A stretch of DNA of 17,072 nt from Anaerolineae bacterium (lineage in GTDB: Bacteria; Chloroflexota; Anaerolineae; B4-G1): positions 1 through 17,072 of the forward strand of contig JAUWOI010000034.1 of NCBI GenBank assembly GCA_030612185.1, read 5' to 3'. This document shows positions 7,300 through 14,048 of this stretch, in pieces. Made by a program: the position numbers and the translations under genes. Each line of letters starts with the position of its first letter. Position 1 is the first letter of the stretch. Below the pieces are notes generated by a model. It ran no database searches and had not been told where the DNA came from. It saw only the letters and a list, made by a program, of their open reading frames with translations.

Positions 7300-9498
7300 T
7301 CATCGCGCGGGCACGACTTCGACGCTATCCAGGGAAAGGTGATCCCCTACCGGTTCACCGTCGAGAATCACAGGCAGACGCTCACCGCTGACGGTGTGGT
7401 ACAGGCCGACGATGAGGAGATAGCGGCCAGACGGCAGGTCTGCTGGGAGAGGGATGCCGTACCGGTCGGCCAGTACCTGGCCTGGGTACCAGGTGTTGGT
7501 CAGCGCCAGGCCGTCGCCGGGCTCCGTGTCAATCTGGGTGACGAGTTGCCCTGCGCCGTCGAGCAACTGGATGGTGACTTTGTACCGTTCGGTGGTGGAG
7601 GCCAGGGCCTCCCAGAACAGTGTCACGGGCAGAATGTCGCCGGGAGCAAACAGATCACCCGTCAGTGCATAGCCATCCAACCGGATGGCCTCGCCGAAGC
7701 GGGCATCCAGCGCGATGGCAGGCTCCTCTGGCAACGGAGCCACGCCGTAGGTCGCCAGGCGCACGCGGCCATACCAGATGTCACTGGCCTTGTAGGTGTG
7801 GGCTGCCAGCCACGTCTCAATGAGCCGCCGGGGATCGGATTCGGCGTCGCCCCAGTAAAGCACAAAGAGCCGCCGATGACGCTCAATGAGCGGCGTTAGG
7901 AACGCTTCGGCCCTGGCTGGACCGGGCCGGTAGGGAGCCGGATAGACGTCCTGATCGGGGTAGTAGTAGGTGAAGACCTCCCACTGGTTGGGGGCGTTGA
8001 GGATGACCGCATCGCCGGGGCGCAGGGCGGCGGCAACGTCGGTGGCGATTTGGCGGTAGTCGTCGCGGGCATAGGCGGGGTTGAAGTAGAGGTTGTGGAG
8101 AGAAGGGAGAAGAGCAGCAAAGAGAGAAACGTAGCATATACCACGCACCACGCACCACGCACCACGTATTGTATATTGCGTGTTGCGTAATGCATAGAGC
8201 GTGAGACTTGTCAGATTCTCCACTCCGTGGGCGAGGAGGAGATAGAATGGTGGGAGAACGACGACCAGGAATTTGAGCCAGGCCGGTTTGTAGAGGTCGA
8301 AGGCGAAGATGAGGACGATGGGGAGCAGCAGGTAGAGGGCAACGCTGGCGACGCCAAGCCAGCCCACGCGGTCATCCCGCCGGGGCCATTCGGCAGGTCT
8401 CCCTTCGACCTTACTCACCGCCACGCCTGCCACGAGAGTACTCTCGCAGTGGAGCCCCGCCACGAGCCCCGCCACGAGTACTCGCGGTGGTACTCGCGGT
8501 GGTACTCGCGGTGGCAGGGCATGCAGGATAGGCCACAATCCCACGAGCAACAGGCCTCCTGTGCCAATGAGCGCAACTGTGGCTTCTCCAGCAGGCAGTG
8601 TGGTGCCGACGCTGAGCACGCGCAACACATCCAAAAGCGCACGTCCCAGTTCATAGACTCGCCCGGCGGACGACCAACCGGTGAGACTCCTGAGCGCAAT
8701 AGGCAGCCACGGCAGATAGAGGGCGACGATCACTGCCTGTGTCCCGGCCCAGACCAGCAGCCACCGCCACGAGCCCCGCCACGAGCCTCGCCACGAGTAC
8801 TCGCGGTGGCACTCGCGGTGGCACCGCCCACGGTAAACCGACCGGCGCGCCATGGCCAGCCACCACAGGCCGAAGATACTGTTGTGCACGAGCAGGACGA
8901 AGGAGAAGGCATATTGAATGTAGAGACCAGCGGTGGTGGTGAGGACATACGCAAGAAACCAGGTTTTTCGGAAAAAACCTGGTTTCTGTCCCATGTCGCT
9001 GACGAGAAAGCGAAGGAGCAAATAGGTGGAGGCAGCGGAGACGGCGGCCAGGAGGGCGTACATGCGCGCCTCCTGCGAGTAGTAGATGGCAAAGGGGGAA
9101 ATTGCCCCCAGAAAGGCCGCCATCAGGCCGGTGACCTCGCCAAAGAGGTGGCGGCCCAACAGGTAAGTGAAGACGACAAGCACCAGACCCGCCACGACGG
9201 AAAGGGAGCGCAGCGCAAACTCGCTCTGTCCGAACAGCGCCCGCCAGTAGTGGAGCAGCAGATAATAGCCGGGCGGGTGGATGTCGCCTGCGGCCCCTTC
9301 CAGGATCAGATCGAGCGTCCGTTCGGCGATGCGGGCCGAGTTCCCCTCGTCGTTCCAAAAGGACTGGGCGTCGAGACGGTAGAAGCGCAAGGCCACCGCG
9401 AGGAATAGGATAACAAGAAGTAGGAAATAAGGAGTAGGAAGTAGGGAGTAGGAAGTAGGGAGCCGGAAGCGGGGAGCGGGCTGTTTTGATGTCTTCAT
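7300..9498 (-). CDS. GT39/ArnT-like membrane glycosyltransferase with C-terminal beta-sandwich domain
   Basis: A polytopic membrane protein of 732 residues. After a first TM helix (about 24-38) comes FWNDEGNSARIAERTL, with the catalytic-type Asp50-Glu51 of the PMT/ArnT (GT-C) superfamily, then HPPGYYLLLHYW and YYSQEARMYALL. These imply a polyprenyl-phosphate-sugar-dependent transferase working on the outer face of the membrane. About ten more TM helices follow. The last 140 or so residues form a soluble beta-rich domain (from about LDARFGEAIRLDGY to the end). ATG at 9498 overlaps the upstream stop as ATGA and is preferred over GTG at 9528. The gene contains several unrelated DNA repeats in frame: residues about 14-23, 171-182, 225-243, 329-341 and 445-453. 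It may glycosylate the same substrate the upstream glycoside hydrolase acts on. Confidence 0.85.
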   Translation of the reverse strand: MKTSKQPAPRFRLPTSYSLLPTPYFLLLVILFLAVALRFYRLDAQSFWNDEGNSARIAERTLDLILEGAAGDIHPPGYYLLLHYWRALFGQSEFALRSLSVVAGLVLVVFTYLLGRHLFGEVTGLMAAFLGAISPFAIYYSQEARMYALLAAVSAASTYLLLRFLVSDMGQKPGFFRKTWFLAYVLTTTAGLYIQYAFSFVLLVHNSIFGLWWLAMARRSVYRGRCHRECHREYSWRGSWRGSWRWLLVWAGTQAVIVALYLPWLPIALRSLTGWSSAGRVYELGRALLDVLRVLSVGTTLPAGEATVALIGTGGLLLVGLWPILHALPPRVPPRVPPRVLVAGLVAGLHCESTLVAGVAVSKVEGRPAEWPRRDDRVGWLGVASVALYLLLPIVLIFAFDLYKPAWLKFLVVVLPPFYLLLAHGVENLTSLTLYALRNTQYTIRGAWCVVRGICYVSLFAALLPSLHNLYFNPAYARDDYRQIATDVAAALRPGDAVILNAPNQWEVFTYYYPDQDVYPAPYRPGPARAEAFLTPLIERHRRLFVLYWGDAESDPRRLIETWLAAHTYKASDIWYGRVRLATYGVAPLPEEPAIALDARFGEAIRLDGYALTGDLFAPGDILPVTLFWEALASTTERYKVTIQLLDGAGQLVTQIDTEPGDGLALTNTWYPGQVLADRYGIPLPADLPSGRYLLIVGLYHTVSGERLPVILDGEPVGDHLSLDSVEVVPAR
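8141..8200. repeat. 7-nt tandem repeat plus GCGTAAT-type repeat inside the GT gene
   Basis: The unit CCACGCA is repeated about 3.7 times at 8141-8166, followed by an AT-rich, self-similar stretch with ATTGCGTGTTGCGTAATGC. A related CATTACGCAA string occurs in the 15213-15260 intergenic region, so this is probably a dispersed element. It encodes residues such as RGAWCVVRGICY without breaking the frame. Confidence 0.6.
8437..8514. repeat. 12-nt repeat array, copy 1 (GCCACGAGCCCC / TACTCGCGGTGG)
   Basis: Left arms repeat the unit GCCACGAGCCCC. They turn at CCACGAGTACTCG into three perfect tandem copies of TACTCGCGGTGG (8479-8514). The two halves are near reverse complements, so the array is palindromic. 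In the glycosyltransferase frame it reads PPRVPPRVPPRV followed by LVAGLVAG. Confidence 0.75.
8764..8827. repeat. 12-nt repeat array, copy 2, read in a different frame
   Basis: The same GCCACGAGCCCC and CACTCGCGGTGG units recur about 290 bp from copy 1, inside the same gene. Here the protein frame reads them as CHRECHREYSWRGSWRG. Because the two copies share DNA but not peptide, the similarity is at the DNA level. Confidence 0.75.
8954..8987. repeat. Perfect 15-bp-arm palindrome inside the GT gene
   Basis: AGAAACCAGGTTTTT (8954-8968) and AAAAACCTGGTTTCT (8973-8987) are exact reverse complements around a 4-nt loop CGGA. In the gene it encodes QKPGFFRKTWFL, which interrupts a membrane region. 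It looks like an inserted repeat-type palindrome rather than a terminator, since it is mid-gene. Confidence 0.75.
9431..9460. repeat. 14-nt tandem repeat at the start of the GT gene
   Basis: GGAGTAGGAAGTAG occurs twice exactly (9431-9444 and 9445-9458), with degenerate GTAGGA/GGAGCCGG copies on both sides. It encodes the RLPTSYSLLPTPY stretch directly before the first TM helix. Confidence 0.7.
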
Positions 9499-11189
9499 CG
9501 TCGGCGCAGCAAGCGAGACAGAATCCACAGTGCAGTGATGAGCAGCCCGGCTATACCCAGGATGAGGCGAGGGGAAGGGTGCCAGGCTGCGCGCACGATT
9601 AGACCATCCACTGTCACCGCGCCAGACAGAGCAGTGACAGTCACTGCATGGCGGCCGCGTCCGACCAGGCGCACGGGTTTCCCTGCTAATGACACCCGTC
9701 GGGGCTCTCCGCCACCCACGCTCACCTCGACCTCGCCTGCGCCCGGGCCGGGCGCCAACGTCAGAGAAGCGCCTTCGAACGTGAAGCGCAGCGTTGCACC
9801 AGGAGTGGTCGCCTGCCGGTATGCCCCCTGCGTAGCCACCACGTCACGCACCGTCTCCCAGTCCCCTTCATATTCCAGCGCCCAATGGTCTTCCTGGTGG
9901 GAGCCGGTGTAGAGGGCTGGCGTGAGGCCGGCCGTGTACTCTCGCATCGCCCCATAGCCCGGCAGGGGGGTGAAGTCCGGTTCGACCATGCGGAAGTAAT
10001 ACCACGACTGGCCTCGCTCGGCGTCGGAGGCACGCTTGAAAAACCAGAAGTTGACTACGCCCACCCACGGCCACTCCTCCATCGCGCGCTGGTAGGCCAA
10101 TACTGCGTAACGCGCCTGCTGCTCTGGCGTCACCTGCCCGTAGCGTATCCAATCCTGGATGTCCGGGTCATTGGGCACGGCGTTGGAGTTCATCTCACTG
10201 ATCCATACAGGTTTGGCCGCATCGCCGTTGGCGACCATTATGTCGCGGATGTAGACCGGGCGGGCGAAGTTGATGTTGAGTGGCTGCATGCGGTGGTCGG
10301 TAGGGCCGGACCACAGCATGTAGTCATTGACGGAGAGGACATCGAAGCAATCGGCGGCGCCGGCATCGTACATACGCTGGAGGAAGATGAGGTCGCTCAA
10401 GCCTGTACCCGGTCCGGGCCCAGGATGGAGCGAGACGGTGGGAGCCAGCGCTCCGCTGACGATGATCGCGTCCGGATCAGCCTCCTTGGCGCGGCGGTAT
10501 CCCTCGCATAACAAGCGGGTGTAGCCCTCCGGGTCTACCGGCTGCTCGCCCCACTCGTCGTAGATGTTGGGCTCGTTCCACAGTTGGTAGTAGTGTACGC
10601 GCCCCCGGTAGCGCGAGACGACGGCGTAGACGTAATCGCCCCAGTCGGCCAGATCGTCGGGAGGGGCATTATGGCTCTGGGTATCGCCGGCGGCGCGTGT
10701 CCAGGCGGGCGGGTTGCTCAGGCGAGCGATGACCTCCAGGCCATACTGTTCGGCCAGGCCCACGATGTGATCGTACTTCTCCCAGGCGGAGCGGTGGGGT
10801 TCGTGCCGCCGGTCCTCGAAATCACCCTTGCCATGGATTTCGATGTCCTCCCAGGTGAACCCCTGGCGGATCCAGTGGAAACCGGCGTCGGTGATCATTT
10901 GTAACGCTCTCTCCCGTTTCCACTCCTCCACCTCCTGTTCCAGGAAGACATTGATGCCAAAGGGGTTGACCCCAGCGTGGGCTACCGGCACGTCGGACGC
11001 CGTGCGCGGCTGGGGGTGGAGAGTATTGGTCGCCAGTTGGGCCATCCCGCGCACCTGGGGTAGTAGATCCTCCTCCCCCGTCCAGGCGAACATCCACCCC
11101 TGTCCTTCCCCCTCCAAAATGGAGGGAGATTGGCAAGCGGGTAGAGTCAGCAATACCAGGATGGCAAAGGTGAGGGTCAGTTTGCGCAT
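9495..11189 (-). CDS. Membrane-anchored glycoside hydrolase (GH39/GH5-like, clan A)
   Basis: A 564-residue predicted lipoprotein. The signal peptide ends in the lipobox LPAC (C19). A TIM-barrel hydrolase domain follows at about 75-425: GINVFLEQ, the substrate-groove segment FHWIRQGFTWEDIE, the acid/base Glu in YYQLWNEPNIYDEW (E206) and the probable nucleophile Glu in VWISEMNSN (E332). This is the clan GH-A pattern, retaining mechanism. Residues about 430-535 form a beta-rich region, and a C-terminal TM helix (about 541-559) is followed by an RLLRRR stop-transfer tail, so both ends may be in the membrane. ATG at 11189 shares one base with the upstream stop (TGATG), and the stop overlaps the glycosyltransferase ATG. 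The polysaccharide target is unknown. Confidence 0.87.
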   Translation of the reverse strand: MRKLTLTFAILVLLTLPACQSPSILEGEGQGWMFAWTGEEDLLPQVRGMAQLATNTLHPQPRTASDVPVAHAGVNPFGINVFLEQEVEEWKRERALQMITDAGFHWIRQGFTWEDIEIHGKGDFEDRRHEPHRSAWEKYDHIVGLAEQYGLEVIARLSNPPAWTRAAGDTQSHNAPPDDLADWGDYVYAVVSRYRGRVHYYQLWNEPNIYDEWGEQPVDPEGYTRLLCEGYRRAKEADPDAIIVSGALAPTVSLHPGPGPGTGLSDLIFLQRMYDAGAADCFDVLSVNDYMLWSGPTDHRMQPLNINFARPVYIRDIMVANGDAAKPVWISEMNSNAVPNDPDIQDWIRYGQVTPEQQARYAVLAYQRAMEEWPWVGVVNFWFFKRASDAERGQSWYYFRMVEPDFTPLPGYGAMREYTAGLTPALYTGSHQEDHWALEYEGDWETVRDVVATQGAYRQATTPGATLRFTFEGASLTLAPGPGAGEVEVSVGGGEPRRVSLAGKPVRLVGRGRHAVTVTALSGAVTVDGLIVRAAWHPSPRLILGIAGLLITALWILSRLLRRR

Positions 11190-11548
11190 CAGGCCGATCG
11201 TTTGACCAGCGCGGCTATGGGTTCGGTGAGCTCATCGGAAGCCAGGTAGGCCCGCACCTCCTCGCGGGCTTGCTCGAACATACAGATGATCTCTTTGTCG
11301 GAGCCCTTGAAGCCGGCGACGGTGCGTCGGGCGCACGTGCAGCAGCCCAATGAGGCGCGGTAACTGTCCAGGTCGCAGGTGAGGCAACTCGCTAGTCTGA
11401 TCATCAGTAATGAGAAGCCCAGCACGTCCTCGTGGCCGTCGGGGAGTGCGGCGACGTGGTCAGTCAACTCGGCCCACGCTGGGCCGCGCAAGTCGCGCAG
11501 TTGCGGGATGCAACGGGATGGAAAGAGAATTTCGCTTTCAGGGTACAT
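11189..11548 (-). CDS. Small Cys-rich hypothetical protein
   Basis: A 119-residue soluble protein starting MYPESEILFPSRC, with seven Cys: C13, the pair C55-x2-C58 (SCLTCD), the cluster C69-C70-x-C72 (GCCTCARR) and C89. The C-x2-C and CxC spacing suggests a metal site, perhaps zinc or Fe-S. The name of the family is not known to me, but the sequence looks like a conserved protein rather than a chance ORF. ATG at 11548 with AGGA 7 bp upstream is chosen; the longer reading frame to 11665 would include promoter-like DNA. It is the first gene of the operon with the glycoside hydrolase and glycosyltransferase, linked by a 1-nt overlap. Confidence 0.72.
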   Translation of the reverse strand: MYPESEILFPSRCIPQLRDLRGPAWAELTDHVAALPDGHEDVLGFSLLMIRLASCLTCDLDSYRASLGCCTCARRTVAGFKGSDKEIICMFEQAREEVRAYLASDELTEPIAALVKRSA

Positions 11549-11626
11549 TTTTACGTCCTGTTGAGATTCGATAGTTGACCAGGTTCCTGATAGATTGTGG
11601 TCTAGTGAATTGGTAAGAGTGTACTC

Positions 11627-11655
11627 ATGATAACACAAAAGCGAGTCAATTTCAA
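11627..11655 (-). promoter_or_regulatory. Promoter for the Cys-rich protein/GH/GT operon
   Basis: On the minus strand TTGAAA (11655-11650) and TATCAT (11632-11627) are 17 bp apart, each one to two mismatches from sigma70 consensus. Predicted transcription starts near 11620, about 70 nt before the ATG at 11548. Confidence 0.55.
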
Positions 11656-11675
11656 GAGCGAGCACACATCAACTA

Positions 11676-11705
11676 TTGACAAACGCGATTGACCTATGAT
11701 ATAAT
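11676..11705 (+). promoter_or_regulatory. Promoter for the repeat-protein gene
   Basis: TTGACA (11676-11681) and TATAAT (11700-11705) are perfect hexamers with an 18-bp spacer; TG at 11697-11698 makes an extended -10. Transcription would start near 11712, giving a leader of about 160 nt before the ATG at 11874. The promoter is divergent from the minus-strand one, about 20 bp away. Confidence 0.8.
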
Positions 11706-11720
11706 GCCTGCAGAGCAGGC
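11706..11720 (+). promoter_or_regulatory. Small hairpin at the transcript start
   Basis: GCCTGC-aga-GCAGGC is a perfect 6-bp stem directly after the -10. Its 3' arm GCAGGC (11715-11720) is also complementary to GCCTGC at 11775-11780 in the leader hairpin, so alternative pairing is possible. Confidence 0.5.
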
Positions 11721-11736
11721 TGCAAGGAGCACGTAT

Positions 11737-11772
11737 ATGTCGGTGGTAGATCTGAGGGACTGCAGGGGCTAG
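11737..11772 (+). CDS. Candidate leader peptide (11 codons)
   Basis: A short ORF in the leader of the repeat-protein gene: MSVVDLRDCRG and a TAG stop. It has a strong ribosome binding site, AAGGAG at 11724-11729, with ideal 7-nt spacing. Its last six codons overlap the 5' arm of a strong hairpin (11754-11788), so a translating ribosome would disrupt it. No run of one amino acid is present, so the signal sensed, if any, is not obvious. Chance occurrence of a ribosome site cannot be ruled out. Confidence 0.45.
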   Translation: MSVVDLRDCRG

Positions 11773-11788
11773 TTGCCTGCCGTCCCTC
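11754..11788 (+). promoter_or_regulatory. Strong leader hairpin, possible attenuator
   Basis: GAGGGAC (11754-11760) and GCAGG (11762-11766) pair with CCTGC (11776-11780) and GTCCCTC (11782-11788), forming a 12-bp stem with one T/C mismatch and a 9-nt loop. The downstream TCTGTCTT is pyrimidine-rich but not a true T-tract, so a terminator is only possible. The hairpin overlaps the leader ORF. Confidence 0.5.
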
Positions 11789-11873
11789 TCTGTCTTGGCG
11801 TGCAATGGCTTTGGCCCTGATGCTCCCAACCGCCAGTGGGTGCGGCGTGCAGATACCCGCAGGAGGGAGAGAA

Positions 11874-14048
11874 ATGATTAAGGCGGTCATCAAATCAGTC
11901 ATAAGTAAACGTGAAGTACATGGACCAGGGCGTTCGTGGTTGGCCTTTCCACACATATTGCTGATCGCCGGGTTGCTGCTCTCCCCAAACACAACCAATG
12001 CTGATGTACCCCCGGCGCCTTCCCTCCATTTACCTCTCAACGGCAGCAGCGTGTGTAACACGACGCCGTACTTCGAGTGGTCGCCGGTGAGTGGGGTGGA
12101 CTTATATCACATCGAGGTGGACAACAACTCCGGTTTCAGTTCGCCGGAGATAGGTGCCACTACCCTGAACCACTACTACACGCCAGGGACGCCACTGTCG
12201 CCCGGCACTTACTACTGGCACGTGTGGGCCTCCAACTCCTGTGGAGACGGTCCATATTCGCCTACCTGGAGCTTCATCATCCCGCCCACACCCTCGGCAC
12301 CTTCCCCCTCCTCGCCCTCGAACGGCAGCAGCACGTGTAACACGACGCCGTACTTCGCCTGGTCGCAGGTGAATGGGGCGGACTTCTATCACATCGAGGT
12401 GGACAACAACTCCAACTTCAGTTCGCCGGAGATAGGTGCCACGACCTCGAACCACTACTACACGCCAGGGACGCCACTATCACCCGGCACTTACTACTGG
12501 CGCGTGTGGGCCTCCAACTCCTGTGAAGACGGTCCGTGGTCGCCTACCTGGAGTTTCACAATCCTATCCACGCCCTCGACGCCTTCCCTCTCTTCGCCCC
12601 CGAACGGCAGCAACACGTGTGACACGACGCCGCACTTCGAGTGGTCGTCGGTGAGTGGGGCGGACTTCTATCACATCGAGGTGGACGACGACTCCAGTTT
12701 CAGTTCACCGGAGATAGATACACCGGCCTCGAGTTCCAACTACACGCCAGCAACCCCGCTGTCGCCCGGCACCTACCACTGGCGTGTACGAGCATCCAAC
12801 TCCTGTGGAGACAGTTTGTGGTCGTCTGTCTGGAGCGTCACCATCCTATCCGCGCCCTTGGCGCCTTCTCTCTCTTCGCCCTCGAACGGTAGCAGCACGT
12901 GTGACACGACGCCCTACTTCGACTGGTCGCCGGTGAGTGGGGCGGTCTCCTACCACATCCAGGTGGACGACAACTCCAGTTTCAGTTCACCGGAGATAGA
13001 TACACCGGCCTCGACCCCCTACTATATGCCAGAGTCGGCACTGTCACCCGGCACCTACTACTGGCAGGTGTGGGCCTCCAACTCCTGCGGAGACGGTCCG
13101 TGGTCATCGGTCTGGACCATTACAATCCTCCCCATTCCCAGTGCCCCAAGCCTGTCCTCACCCTCCAACGGGAGCACAATCAGCGATACCACCCCGACCT
13201 TCGTGTGGGACAGTGTGAGCGGAGCTATCTCCTACACCATCCAGGTGGATGACAACTCCGGATTCAACTCACCCGAGATAGACCAGACCACCTCCAGCAC
13301 GTCCTACACCCCAGGCAGCGCACTGCCCGATGGCACCTACTACTGGCGCGTGCAGGCGTCCAACACCTGCGGCAGCGGCTCCTGGGCGACGGTGTGGCGG
13401 TTCACTGTAGACACTGGCTGTCCTACGCCTCCCACGCCCTCTCTCTCCGTGCCTGCGAACAGCAGCAGCACGTGTGACACCACGCCAACCTTCAGTTGGG
13501 GAAGTGCGAGTGGGGCCACCTCCTATCGCATCCAGGTGGACGACGACTCTAGTCTCAGTTCGCCGGAGATTGACACCACGACCCCAAACGCCAACCACAC
13601 ACCGTGGTCGGCACTGTCGCCTGGCACCTACTACTGGCAGGTACAAGCATTCAACTCATGTGGAGACAGTCCGTGGTCGTCCATCTGGAGCGTCACCATC
13701 CTGTCCACACCCTCGGCTCCCAGTCTCTCCTCGCCCCCAAACGGGAGCACAATCAGTGATACCGACCCGACCTTCAGGTGGGACAGTGTGAGCGGGGCCA
13801 CATCCTACAGCATCCAGGTGGACGACAACTCCAGCCTCAGTTCACCGACAACCCAGGTCATCTCCAGTACATCCTACACTCCAGATAGCGCGCTGCCCGA
13901 TGGCATCACCTATCACTGGCAAGTGCGGGCCTCCAACTCCTGTGGCAGCGGGCCGTGGTCAGCGATATGGAAGTTCACCACATCTGCACAGTCACCCCCG
14001 GAATTCAGGATCTACCTACCCGCAGTCGTAAGGGGCTATTCGTCATAG
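11874..14048 (+). CDS. Secreted protein with seven tandem Fn3-like repeats
   Basis: A 724-residue secreted protein. An N-terminal signal peptide (hydrophobic core about 22-37, cleavage probably near TNA-DV) is followed by seven repeats of about 94 residues. Each carries NGSSTCDTTPYFxWSPVSGAxxYHIxVDDNSSF, then LSPGTYYWxVWASNSCGDGPWSSxWSxTI, the WxxVxGAxxYxIQVD and YYWxVxA pattern of Fn3-like beta-sandwiches. The repeats start at bases 12015, 12297, 12579, 12861, 13143, 13434 and 13716, an exact 282-nt spacing except for one of 291. Most repeats have two Cys, probably one disulfide each. The tail ends FRIYLPAVVRGYSS. The start is ATG at 11874, with AGGAGG 7 bp upstream; an in-frame ATG at 11805 has no such site. 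A role in surface adhesion or matrix is likely but not shown. The stop overlaps the convergent M24 gene by 6 bp. Confidence 0.85.
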   Translation: MIKAVIKSVISKREVHGPGRSWLAFPHILLIAGLLLSPNTTNADVPPAPSLHLPLNGSSVCNTTPYFEWSPVSGVDLYHIEVDNNSGFSSPEIGATTLNHYYTPGTPLSPGTYYWHVWASNSCGDGPYSPTWSFIIPPTPSAPSPSSPSNGSSTCNTTPYFAWSQVNGADFYHIEVDNNSNFSSPEIGATTSNHYYTPGTPLSPGTYYWRVWASNSCEDGPWSPTWSFTILSTPSTPSLSSPPNGSNTCDTTPHFEWSSVSGADFYHIEVDDDSSFSSPEIDTPASSSNYTPATPLSPGTYHWRVRASNSCGDSLWSSVWSVTILSAPLAPSLSSPSNGSSTCDTTPYFDWSPVSGAVSYHIQVDDNSSFSSPEIDTPASTPYYMPESALSPGTYYWQVWASNSCGDGPWSSVWTITILPIPSAPSLSSPSNGSTISDTTPTFVWDSVSGAISYTIQVDDNSGFNSPEIDQTTSSTSYTPGSALPDGTYYWRVQASNTCGSGSWATVWRFTVDTGCPTPPTPSLSVPANSSSTCDTTPTFSWGSASGATSYRIQVDDDSSLSSPEIDTTTPNANHTPWSALSPGTYYWQVQAFNSCGDSPWSSIWSVTILSTPSAPSLSSPPNGSTISDTDPTFRWDSVSGATSYSIQVDDNSSLSSPTTQVISSTSYTPDSALPDGITYHWQVRASNSCGSGPWSAIWKFTTSAQSPPEFRIYLPAVVRGYSS
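12015..13994 (+). repeat. Seven tandem 282-nt coding repeats
   Basis: Long stretches are nearly identical at DNA level between units, most clearly units 1 and 2 (for example TCGCCGGAGATAGGTGCCAC in both). This implies recent duplication or gene conversion. Units 5 and 7 form a second, more diverged type with STISDT replacing STCDTT. Confidence 0.85.

Noticed and set aside
7228..7899. 223-codon open frame on the plus strand
   Set aside because: It is antisense to the C-terminal domain of the GT39-like protein and starts inside the palindromic element; no recognisable domain.
8437..8514. CRISPR-like short repeat array
   Set aside because: Units are 12 nt with no spacers and lie inside a coding gene; no cas genes are present.
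8227..9408. 393-codon open frame on the plus strand
   Set aside because: It is antisense to the GT39-like gene and made of low-complexity charged sequence; the minus-strand protein has clear TM helices and catalytic motifs.
11549..11665. N-terminal extension of the Cys-rich protein
   Set aside because: It would run through the predicted -10 hexamer at 11627-11632; the ATG at 11548 has its own ribosome site.
11805..11873. Longer N terminus for the repeat protein (ATG at 11805)
   Set aside because: There is no ribosome binding site there, and the signal peptide would be preceded by 23 unlikely residues; ATG at 11874 has a strong AGGAGG.
11706..11873. Known riboswitch in the leader of the repeat protein (c-di-GMP, TPP, cobalamin considered)
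   Set aside because: None of the conserved core motifs of these classes could be matched by eye.
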